DNA of 14,687 nucleotides, from assembly GCA_025210575.1 (NCBI GenBank), contig JAOARK010000024.1, positions 1-14,687 on the forward strand. Direction: 5' to 3'. This DNA comes from Schleiferiaceae bacterium. Its GTDB lineage: Bacteria > Bacteroidota > Bacteroidia > Flavobacteriales > Schleiferiaceae. The notes beneath the pieces are model-generated. The model was not told where the DNA came from. It saw only the letters and a list, made by a program, of their open reading frames with translations, and made no database searches. Positions 1-6,772 of the stretch are shown piece by piece. The first letter of the stretch is position 1; each line of letters begins with the position of its first letter. A program made the position numbers and the translations under genes.

Positions 1-481
1 GCTTGAATGAAGCCAACCATCTTTTCTTAAAGGGTGTGAATACGGTATAGGGTTTACCATCAGGTTTCATCACCTCTCTTTCCTCAAAAATCACATGATC
101 TTTAAGTCGATGAAATGAAGCCCCTTGTTCTTTTAAAAGATTTTGTATTTCAAAATCTCGAGTTCTACTATAGGGCTCATAGTCCTTGTTCGTGTAGACC
201 GCGTTTACATCAAATTCGCCTAGAATTTCTTTCCAAACTTCAATTGGTTTTCCTTTTAAAACTTTAAGATTGCTCCCGAATTCAACAAGTGATTCTTGAA
301 TAGCGCTCAAGGATTGGTATATAAATTGAACTCGCGCATCATCTAAAGGAAGTTCTTCTAGAATATCATCATCAAATATGAAAATTGGAAGAACAGGAAG
401 GTCACCTTTGAGAGCTTCGCTTAAGCCATGGTTATCTTCTAATCGAAGATCGCGTCTGAACCAAAAAATATTGATTTTCAA
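1..481 (-). CDS. Cryptochrome/photolyase family protein, N-terminal part (cut by window edge)
   Basis: This is the first 160 codons of a flavin-dependent DNA photolyase or cryptochrome; the rest lies beyond the left edge. The N-terminus reads MKINIFWFRRDLRLEDNHGL, the classic opening of the alpha/beta (antenna) domain. Further family patterns follow: LPIFIFDDDIL, a VYTNKDYEPYSRTRD segment and a KPYTVFTPFKKRW segment near the edge. The FAD-binding helical domain is outside the window, so photolyase and cryptochrome cannot be told apart. The start is TTG at 481-479: it places the family N-terminus exactly, there is no in-frame ATG upstream, and a stop occurs in frame further up. It lies 62 nt after the stop of the small exported-protein gene on the same strand and is probably co-transcribed with it. 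The expected role is light-driven repair of UV pyrimidine dimers in the cytoplasm. Confidence 0.9.
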   Translation of the reverse strand, partial: MKINIFWFRRDLRLEDNHGLSEALKGDLPVLPIFIFDDDILEELPLDDARVQFIYQSLSAIQESLVEFGSNLKVLKGKPIEVWKEILGEFDVNAVYTNKDYEPYSRTRDFEIQNLLKEQGASFHRLKDHVIFEEREVMKPDGKPYTVFTPFKKRWLASFK

Positions 482-543
482 TGTTCTGAATTTGATAGTG
501 AATGTATGACGCCATAAAGATTCTAAAATTTCAATGATGAATT

Positions 544-1080
544 TTATTCGTCATCTTTCGTTTTGATGGCATATCCCCAAGTGAGCTTAAATCCGCGTTC
601 GGTGGGCTCCATTAAGATTCTATCTTTTTGGTCGTACAGTTTAATTCGTTCCGTTTGCCAAAGGTCCAGAGAATCTTGTCTTGTATGTGGTAATAATTTC
701 AGTTTTTGAGATACACGACTATTTAAGATTGTATTAAACTGTTTTCTATGATCTGGTGCGTAGACATAATTGATACTTAAGTTGTGATAGGCATTGACAG
801 AATCAACAATAACAGCGATACCTTTATTAAATCGACCAAAGTTATCCTCCACAAAAATCACATGAGCTCCAGGTTCCAAGGGAAGGATACGCTCGAATGA
901 AATATTCTCAAAGCTGTCTTGTAATGAGATCGTTTCAAACCAAAGGTCGCCATCAACATATAATTTGAACCCCACATCCTCATTTTGAAATGCTCGGGAA
1001 TTTGCCCACAGAGGGACTAAACATTGACTTAGACCAATGCTTGAAGACAATAAGAAAAGGGCAATAAATAGCCTAATCAA
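544..1080 (-). CDS. Exported protein of unknown function (178 aa)
   Basis: I do not recognise this family. Residues 1-19 form a signal peptide: Arg3, then a hydrophobic stretch (LFIALFLLSSSIG) ending near LSQ. The residue after LSQ is Cys20, but Gln at -1 is a poor lipobox, so lipoprotein status is doubtful. The mature part has alternating hydrophobic, probably beta-strand segments at about residues 35-100 (VGFKLYVDGDLW, then a PLEPGAHVIFVED segment), reminiscent of small beta-sandwich surface domains. The tail is charged and ends in KTKDDE. The start is TTG at 1080-1078; it gives the full signal peptide, and no ATG occurs before the mature part. The start overlaps the end of the upstream DUF4377-META lipoprotein gene by 8 nt, which suggests translational coupling. 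The likely location is the periplasm or cell surface. Confidence 0.7.
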   Translation of the reverse strand: MIRLFIALFLLSSSIGLSQCLVPLWANSRAFQNEDVGFKLYVDGDLWFETISLQDSFENISFERILPLEPGAHVIFVEDNFGRFNKGIAVIVDSVNAYHNLSINYVYAPDHRKQFNTILNSRVSQKLKLLPHTRQDSLDLWQTERIKLYDQKDRILMEPTERGFKLTWGYAIKTKDDE

Positions 1081-1759
1081 TCTTTTTGAATTTCACTATA
1101 ACTCTACCATCGATATCCATGAAGTGGAGAATGGTGTTAACGATTTTCCAAGATTGTGTTAATCCCAAGGCTTGATTGTATTGATCCGGTATGGTCATGT
1201 CGGGACACATCATTCGCGTACTGGCAACATTTCCAAAAACAAATTTGGTTTCTGTCAGTTCTTTGATGGTGGCATTCGTTGAATTGCAACCGTCAGAACC
1301 CAGCGCTTTTTGAATGGCTGGAAAAATTTCAATTTGGGGTAATTCAGAAACGTGAGTGGAATCAAACGAAATAATTTCTCCCATTAATTCTTCTGCAACC
1401 CAAATGTCATGAAGAACTAATAGCGGGTCTTTCTTCTTTTCTTCAATTTGATGTAAACTGTATTTGAGTGTTGAAGCATCAGCTGGAACGTCTTCAGAAG
1501 GCAACTCAGTAACGGCAACCTTGATTGTGTATACATATCCAGGTTCATATTCAAAGCCTTCAATGGCTTCATAGAAATATCCCCAATTTCCATTAATGGA
1601 ATCAGTGACATCTAATACCCAATAGCAAGTTTGAGGACCGACACCTGTGCAGTCTGCTCTTGAGCTGGCAATCTTCAACGTTTTGTAGTCTTGCTCTTCG
1701 GTACACGAAAAAATGAAACTTAGAGTGCTTATCAGGAGCAAAAATTTAAATGTACGCAT
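1073..1759 (-). CDS. DUF4377 and META (HslJ-like) domain lipoprotein
   Basis: This is a 228-residue predicted lipoprotein. It has a hydrophobic signal sequence with a lipobox-like IFSC and lipidation candidate Cys19. Residues about 28-105 match my recollection of the DUF4377 pattern: Cys37 and Cys45, then WVLDV, then a W-G-YFYEAIEGFEYEPGY segment and a short strand before SLHQI. Residues about 117-225 match a META domain: IWVAEELMGE, PQIEIFP, GSDGCNS (156-160), FVFGNVASTRMMCPD (Cys185) and a closing hydrophobic strand near DIDGRVIVKF. In META proteins the two cysteines, here Cys158 and Cys185, are typically paired. META proteins such as HslJ are periplasmic or outer-membrane lipoproteins linked to stress or antibiotic resistance, but the biochemical activity is unknown. 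It is the first gene of a minus-strand cluster. Its ATG lies only 13 nt beyond a strong hairpin that follows the upstream peptidase. Confidence 0.8.
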   Translation of the reverse strand: MRTFKFLLLISTLSFIFSCTEEQDYKTLKIASSRADCTGVGPQTCYWVLDVTDSINGNWGYFYEAIEGFEYEPGYVYTIKVAVTELPSEDVPADASTLKYSLHQIEEKKKDPLLVLHDIWVAEELMGEIISFDSTHVSELPQIEIFPAIQKALGSDGCNSTNATIKELTETKFVFGNVASTRMMCPDMTIPDQYNQALGLTQSWKIVNTILHFMDIDGRVIVKFKKID

Positions 1760-1772
1760 CGGCTAAAAATTA

Positions 1773-1805
1773 AATCGGACGAAACTTTAACGATTTCGTC
1801 CGATT
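1773..1805 (-). terminator. Rho-independent terminator-like hairpin after the S9 peptidase
   Basis: A perfect 12-bp stem (AATCGGACGAAA at 1773-1784, TTTCGTCCGATT at 1794-1805) encloses a 9-nt loop. On the minus strand the hairpin starts 8 nt after the peptidase stop and is followed by a T-rich stretch (TTTAATTTTT), as expected for an intrinsic terminator. It is unusual that the next minus-strand gene begins only 13 nt further on. The hairpin must therefore either be partly read through or lie in that gene's leader. Confidence 0.8.
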
Positions 1806-1813
1806 AACATTGT

Positions 1814-4246
1814 CTATTTACTTGCTTCTTCTTCTCGGTTCTTCACATATTTCTCTAGCCACTCATCTTGCTCCCAAAGCATGTGCATAATGCTTTCTTT
1901 AGCAGCGTATCCATGACTTTCTTTAGGCAATACCACTAATCTTACGGTGGCGCCCAATCCTTTCAAGGCGTTGAAATAGCGTTCGCTCTGCATGGTGTAT
2001 GTTCCTGAGTTATTATCAGCACCACCATGAATCAACAAAAGGGGATATTTCATCTTATCCGCATGCATAAATGGAGCCATGGTATAGTAGATTTCAGGTG
2101 CCTCCCAGTAGCTTCGTTCTTCACTTTGGAAACCAAATGGAGTAAGCGTTCTGTTGTAAGCGCCACTGCGCGCAATTCCTGCTGCAAACAAATCTGAATG
2201 AGTCAGAAGGTTAGCCGTCATAAAAGCTCCATAAGAATGCCCTCCAACAGCCACACGACTTCTATCCACATAACCCTTGGCGTCAACCGCATCTATAGCT
2301 GCTTTTGCATTGGCCACCAATTGTGGAATAAAACTGTCGTTGGGTTCTTTGTCTCCTTCGCCAATAATGGGGAAAGAAGCATCATCTAATACGATGTATC
2401 CTTTATTTACCCAGTATACAAAAGAACCGTAGTATGGATAAATGAATTCATAAGGTGAGTTTGTAACCTGGCCAGCACTGCTTTTGTCTTTAAACTCTTC
2501 TGGATAGGCCCACATTAACATCGGTAGTTTTGTTGGGTTTTTGGTATCGTAACCCGCAGGTAAGTACATTACTGCAGAGAGCTCAACCCCGTCATCTCGC
2601 TTGTAGGTGATCACTTCTTTCGTAATGTCCTTCATCCCGTTAAACGGATTCTCAACAAAAGTGATCTGCTTGGGAGCAATTCGCTTTTTGATGTTTCTGA
2701 TATAGTAATTTGGGTATTCTGTAGGTGATTCTATTCTGGTAAGAATCTCACCCTTTTTCATATTGAAGGCGTAGCTTATCGTTTCTAGAGTTCCTGCATG
2801 CTGTGCTTGATATAGACGCTTAGCCTTTTTTGTTTTGATGTTGTATTCATCTACAAAAGGCTTAATTCCATCTTTGGTATAACCATCACCTAAAAGGTAA
2901 AGGTTGTCGCCCATTCGCTCTAAAACTCTTCTCCCATAATCATTCTTTTTCGTCACATAACTACCTGGGTCGTTGTAGCGATCTTGGTAGTTTCTTTCGT
3001 TGATCACTACGGGTGTTTCGCCATTATCATTCGGATTGATTAAATAAGTTCTAACGTTTCTAGTGTTCCACCAGTAGTCATAAGCAATGGCAATGTCGCC
3101 TTCGCTGAAAGTAATTCCTGCAAAACGATCTTTACACTTCATTATGCTGCGTGCATCTTTGTCAAAAGGTGCAGTCCACTCAAATACCTCATCGCGGTAT
3201 TCAACTTCTTTAGCAGGATCTCCTCCGTCTAATGCAACACAGTAGTATAAAGTATGTGCCTTGTCTGAACGCCAGGAAATATTGCGCATCTCTTTGCGAA
3301 CAGCCATAAAACCTATGGGTAGAACTTCATTTAAAGGAGCATCTAAAATGGTTTTCACTTTAGCACCGCTCTTTCCGTATACTGCTGTTTCATAGGGAAA
3401 GCGGCTATAAGGAACGATGTAAGAAAAAGGTTTCTTGATCTCAGTAACCATTACATATTCGCCATCAGGAGAAAAACTAACCCCGCGATACATAGCCGTT
3501 GGTTTGAATTCGGTTTTGTTGCCTTTTAAATCGAGGTTATATAAAGTAGCTCTTGAAAGTTGTTCGAAGTTGTGCTCATCCGCTTTGTCTTTCAAAAGAT
3601 CTTGATAAGTACGATTCTGAGCTTTGTCGCCATCGTTCTCTGAGATTACAGGTCCGGTTGGAACAGCAACGCTCTTGTCAATCAGTCCCTTTTTGTCTTC
3701 GGGTAGTTGTTTGATGATAAAACCTTCGCTGTTAGGCATCCAAACCATAGGTCGCCCCATATTAGCGTTGAGGTTGTCGCTTGTGAGTTTAGTGGCTTTA
3801 GCCGATTTTACTTCTACTACCCAGAGCTCAACTCCTTTTTCAGTAGTGTTGGTAAAAGCCATATACTTTTCATCTGGAGACCAAACAAAGTTGGCTAACC
3901 TGGGGCTTGAGGGCATTCCAGAAACAGAAGTCTTGTCTTTGTCTCCTACTTTTTGAATGGCCATGCCTTTGTAATAAGTTACACGGCTAGAGATGTTCGT
4001 TACCGGATTAATGCGCAAACCTCCTAATCTCATTTCCTGATCAGAAAGGTCTACAATACTCTTGTAACGATCACGCTCCATCAGCACCATATATTCACCT
4101 TCAGAGCTGATTCTGATGCCTGGTGTCATGGGTGCATCTGCCCATTGCATAATCTTATCATCTGGCGATTGATAAGCCAGGTCTACTTGGGCATCAAGCA
4201 TAAATGAAGCGGTTAAGAGCGCAATTCCTGTTAATAGTTTTTTCAT
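1814..4246 (-). CDS. Secreted S9 family serine peptidase, glutamyl endopeptidase-like
   Basis: This is an 810-residue prolyl-oligopeptidase-clan serine peptidase. It has a signal peptide (MKKLLTGIALLTASFMLDAQ). A long N-terminal beta-propeller-type region with repeated 'WSPDEKYMAF', 'WMPNSEGF' and 'SFSPDGEYVMV' blades runs over about residues 100-530, followed by a C-terminal alpha/beta hydrolase domain. The catalytic triad by position is Ser671 in GGHSYGAFMTANLL, Asp744 in HGGADNNSGT and His778 in ESHGY. The Ser motif, the following TPFGFQSEERSYWEAPEIYY segment and the GGADNN motif match the S9D glutamyl endopeptidase subgroup (bacterial and chloroplast) better than DPP IV or oligopeptidase B. 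Cleavage after Glu is therefore likely but not shown by sequence alone. It probably acts in the periplasm or outside the cell on peptides. It is divergent from the cyclase pair and followed by a terminator hairpin, so it is likely monocistronic. Confidence 0.93.
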   Translation of the reverse strand: MKKLLTGIALLTASFMLDAQVDLAYQSPDDKIMQWADAPMTPGIRISSEGEYMVLMERDRYKSIVDLSDQEMRLGGLRINPVTNISSRVTYYKGMAIQKVGDKDKTSVSGMPSSPRLANFVWSPDEKYMAFTNTTEKGVELWVVEVKSAKATKLTSDNLNANMGRPMVWMPNSEGFIIKQLPEDKKGLIDKSVAVPTGPVISENDGDKAQNRTYQDLLKDKADEHNFEQLSRATLYNLDLKGNKTEFKPTAMYRGVSFSPDGEYVMVTEIKKPFSYIVPYSRFPYETAVYGKSGAKVKTILDAPLNEVLPIGFMAVRKEMRNISWRSDKAHTLYYCVALDGGDPAKEVEYRDEVFEWTAPFDKDARSIMKCKDRFAGITFSEGDIAIAYDYWWNTRNVRTYLINPNDNGETPVVINERNYQDRYNDPGSYVTKKNDYGRRVLERMGDNLYLLGDGYTKDGIKPFVDEYNIKTKKAKRLYQAQHAGTLETISYAFNMKKGEILTRIESPTEYPNYYIRNIKKRIAPKQITFVENPFNGMKDITKEVITYKRDDGVELSAVMYLPAGYDTKNPTKLPMLMWAYPEEFKDKSSAGQVTNSPYEFIYPYYGSFVYWVNKGYIVLDDASFPIIGEGDKEPNDSFIPQLVANAKAAIDAVDAKGYVDRSRVAVGGHSYGAFMTANLLTHSDLFAAGIARSGAYNRTLTPFGFQSEERSYWEAPEIYYTMAPFMHADKMKYPLLLIHGGADNNSGTYTMQSERYFNALKGLGATVRLVVLPKESHGYAAKESIMHMLWEQDEWLEKYVKNREEEASK

Positions 4247-4310
4247 TTTTCATAGTGGTTTTAAAGTCAGAATTTCAAATGGGAATTTTAGGGAAGGCTA
4301 ATGTATAAAA

Positions 4311-4338
4311 ATAGGGTTGACAAGAATGAGAACCCTAT
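4311..4338. promoter_or_regulatory. Inverted repeat in the divergent peptidase/cyclase intergenic region
   Basis: ATAGGGTT (4311-4318) and AACCCTAT (4331-4338) form a perfect 8-bp inverted repeat with a 12-nt spacer, lying between the divergent starts at 4246 and 4401. It could be a binding site for a dimeric regulator. Alternatively it could be a hairpin in the peptidase leader, because on the minus strand the second arm runs directly into TTTTTA, like a weak terminator or attenuator. No perfect TAnnTTTG promoter element is visible in this 154-bp region; TACATTAG on the minus strand and TATCTTTC (4377-4384) on the plus strand are one-mismatch candidates. Confidence 0.5.
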
Positions 4339-4400
4339 GATTCGATTCATCTGTTTTAATTGTACTTCAACTTCTTTATCTTTCCCTTTCAACTTTACCA

Positions 4401-6740
4401 ATGGAAAGAGTCACCCAGTTAGCTGCCATCATATTTACGGATATCGTAGGGTACACCGGTTTAATGGGTTCTGATGAAAGCAAGGCTCTTGAGGTGCTGC
4501 ATACCAATCGAGACATTCAAAAACCATTGATTGAAAAGTACAATGGTAAATTCATTAAGGAATTGGGAGACGGAACGATGGCAAGTTTCTCTAAAGCTAC
4601 AGATGCGGTTCAATGCGCTATTGAAATTCAAAAAGCTTGGAAGTCGATTCCCGATCTAAAACTCAGAATAGGTATCCACTTAGGTGAAGTGGTTTTTGAA
4701 GAAGGTGATGTTTTTGGTGATGCCGTGAATATTGCTTCCCGAATTGAGTCTGCTGGAAAGCCAGGTGCCATTTTTATTTCAAATGCGGTACGAAGCATTA
4801 TTCATGGAAAGAAGGAATTTGAAACACGGTTTGTGGAGCAAATGCAACTTAAAAATGTAAACCGCCCTATCGATATTTACGAAGTTGCCATTGATGGTGA
4901 ATTCACAAAGACAGACAAGAAAACCGATAATAAGACAATACGCAATCGTCAACCATTTTTGGCTGTAGGGGCTGTTCTGCTCATTGCAACTTTAGGTTTT
5001 TTATGGTGGATGAGTAAAGACTCGAATAGTACTGCGATGAACCAAGATGGTAAAGCGTCTATTGCGGTTTTACCCTTTACAAACATGAGTAGTGACCCAG
5101 ACAATGAGTTTTTCTGTGATGGGGTAACAGAAGATATATTAACGCAACTCAGTAAGCTTCGCAACCTCAAGGTTATTTCACGCACTTCTGTTATGCATTT
5201 TAAAAACTCAGCATTAACCATCCCTGAAATAGCTAAAGAGCTAGGTGTGGAGTATGTTGTAGAAGGTAGCGTGCGTAAACAAGGCGAGCAGGTAGCGATA
5301 ACCGCACAGTTGATTCATGCAGAAAATGATGACCATTTATGGGCAGAAAGTTATCAGCGCCAACTCAATGATGTGTTTGCCATTCAACGGGAAGTGGCTA
5401 CGGAGGTGAGCAAGGTATTAAATATCAAGATCTCAGTCCAAGAGAAGCAAGGGTTGGCACATTCGTCTACAGAAAATTTAGAGGCTTACCAGCTTGTTTT
5501 AAAAGCTAAGGAAGCGGCAGATAGTCGTTCAAATGAAGGAATTAGAAGATCTATAGACCTACTAACGAAAGCGGTAGAATTGGACCCAATGTATGTAGAG
5601 GCTAAAGCGCAATTAGCCCATGCTATTTTGTTGCAAAACTGGTACACATATAATTTGAAGAATGACTCCTTGATTCAATTGGCTGATGAAATACTGAATG
5701 ATGCTATGAAAATAGACTCTATGAATGCGATGATTTACATAGCCCGTTACAATTGGGTTGCGGTCGCTGTAGATGATATTGATTCACGTCATAAGGTGGA
5801 ATTACAGTTAGCAGAGAAAGCATCGATGTTAGATCCCAATAATGCGTATGCATATTTTAAGAAAATGCAATCCTATCAACACTTTGAAGAATATGACAAA
5901 GCGATTGAGGCTCAAAAAAAAGCTATTGAATTAGATCCATTTTCCGTAACTCTCAACAGAAACTACTTCCATATTCTTTGCTATGCTGGTAGAACTGAAG
6001 ATGCCAAAGCATTTTATGAAAAACATAATAAGTTATTAGACTATAATGGCACCCAGCATCATTACTTCAGAATTTCTTATATAGAAAATGAAGAATGGAA
6101 TAAGGCCATTTACGAAGCAAGAGCGATGATTAATTTATCTGAAGTTGGTTTTAATAGATATGACATCGCTGTTAGAACTACGATATCTGATATGCGAATA
6201 TTAGACCCGGATATTGAGCTTTATGAAGAAGTCGCAAAGAAAATGTCAGTTAAATCTTATCGGAACGCAATAAACTACTTGCTCATTTTAGATCGTTTGG
6301 GCAGGTTAGAAGAAGCAAATGAAGTTCTAAAAGATTCTACAGCCTTTTGGCTAAGTGAAAATGAAAGAAGTGCTCAATTGTTTCAGGCGGAGATTTATTA
6401 TCTAAATCGGGAGTTTAAAAACGCTGAGGGGTTGTACAGTTATTTTTTTCCAAATAGTAGCAGCAGGTTTTACTGTTGGACACAATTAGGGCGAAGTGAT
6501 GAAGTACGAAATTTGCTAGCTACAGATTCCATAAAAGGTCCATACCACCGTTCATTTTTGTATGCAGGTTTAGGTGAAATAGATAGTGCACTCTTTTATT
6601 TTGAACAAGTTGAGAGTTGGAAAGATGTTGCATGGTCTCGTTTTGACATTGACATGAAACCCCTTTGGAATGAACCACGTTATAAGGCCAAAGTCGCGAG
6701 TTTTGGTTTTCCTGAGGTAAAGAATATAATTAAAGAATAA
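4401..6740 (+). CDS. Class III adenylate/guanylate cyclase with TM, TolB-like and TPR domains (copy 1)
   Basis: This is a 779-residue membrane receptor-type nucleotidyl cyclase. The cytoplasmic cyclase homology domain covers about residues 5-165 and appears catalytically complete. It has metal-binding Asp14 (FTDIVGYT) and Asp57 (ELGDGTMASF), base-contact candidates Lys53 and Asp107, and transition-state residues Asn110 and Arg114 in FGDAVNIASRIES. The Lys/Asp pair favours ATP, giving cAMP. A basic linker leads to one membrane span at about 184-204 (ending LGFLWWM), which suggests N-inside and C-outside. A TolB-like (FlgO/COG5616-type) domain follows at about 216-345 (ASIAVLPFTNMS, CDGVTEDILTQLSKL, VEGSVRKQGEQV). 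TPR-like helices run from about 360 to 750 (AVELDP, AIELDPFSV), and the tail carries PLWNEPRYKAKVASFGFP. The TPR part probably senses a ligand or partner in the periplasm. Copy 2 begins 32 nt downstream and is probably co-transcribed. Confidence 0.93.
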   Translation: MERVTQLAAIIFTDIVGYTGLMGSDESKALEVLHTNRDIQKPLIEKYNGKFIKELGDGTMASFSKATDAVQCAIEIQKAWKSIPDLKLRIGIHLGEVVFEEGDVFGDAVNIASRIESAGKPGAIFISNAVRSIIHGKKEFETRFVEQMQLKNVNRPIDIYEVAIDGEFTKTDKKTDNKTIRNRQPFLAVGAVLLIATLGFLWWMSKDSNSTAMNQDGKASIAVLPFTNMSSDPDNEFFCDGVTEDILTQLSKLRNLKVISRTSVMHFKNSALTIPEIAKELGVEYVVEGSVRKQGEQVAITAQLIHAENDDHLWAESYQRQLNDVFAIQREVATEVSKVLNIKISVQEKQGLAHSSTENLEAYQLVLKAKEAADSRSNEGIRRSIDLLTKAVELDPMYVEAKAQLAHAILLQNWYTYNLKNDSLIQLADEILNDAMKIDSMNAMIYIARYNWVAVAVDDIDSRHKVELQLAEKASMLDPNNAYAYFKKMQSYQHFEEYDKAIEAQKKAIELDPFSVTLNRNYFHILCYAGRTEDAKAFYEKHNKLLDYNGTQHHYFRISYIENEEWNKAIYEARAMINLSEVGFNRYDIAVRTTISDMRILDPDIELYEEVAKKMSVKSYRNAINYLLILDRLGRLEEANEVLKDSTAFWLSENERSAQLFQAEIYYLNREFKNAEGLYSYFFPNSSSRFYCWTQLGRSDEVRNLLATDSIKGPYHRSFLYAGLGEIDSALFYFEQVESWKDVAWSRFDIDMKPLWNEPRYKAKVASFGFPEVKNIIKE

Positions 6741-6772
6741 GCTAATTTTAAACAAGATTATTTTCGATTTTA

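Noticed and set aside
2198..3956. Plus-strand open frames (63, 110 and 63 residues) inside the S9 peptidase gene
   Set aside because: They are antisense shadows of a clear coding gene, with no recognisable motifs or plausible start context.
4949..5221. Minus-strand open frame inside the cyclase copy 1, with a similar one at 7393-7686 in copy 2
   Set aside because: Both are antisense to the conserved TolB-like domain. Their similarity to each other is simply inherited from the duplicated plus-strand gene.
6741..6772. Promoter-like TATTTTCG before cyclase copy 2
   Set aside because: It has one mismatch to TAnnTTTG, lies only about 8 nt from the ATG and lacks a -33 element. Co-transcription with copy 1 is simpler.
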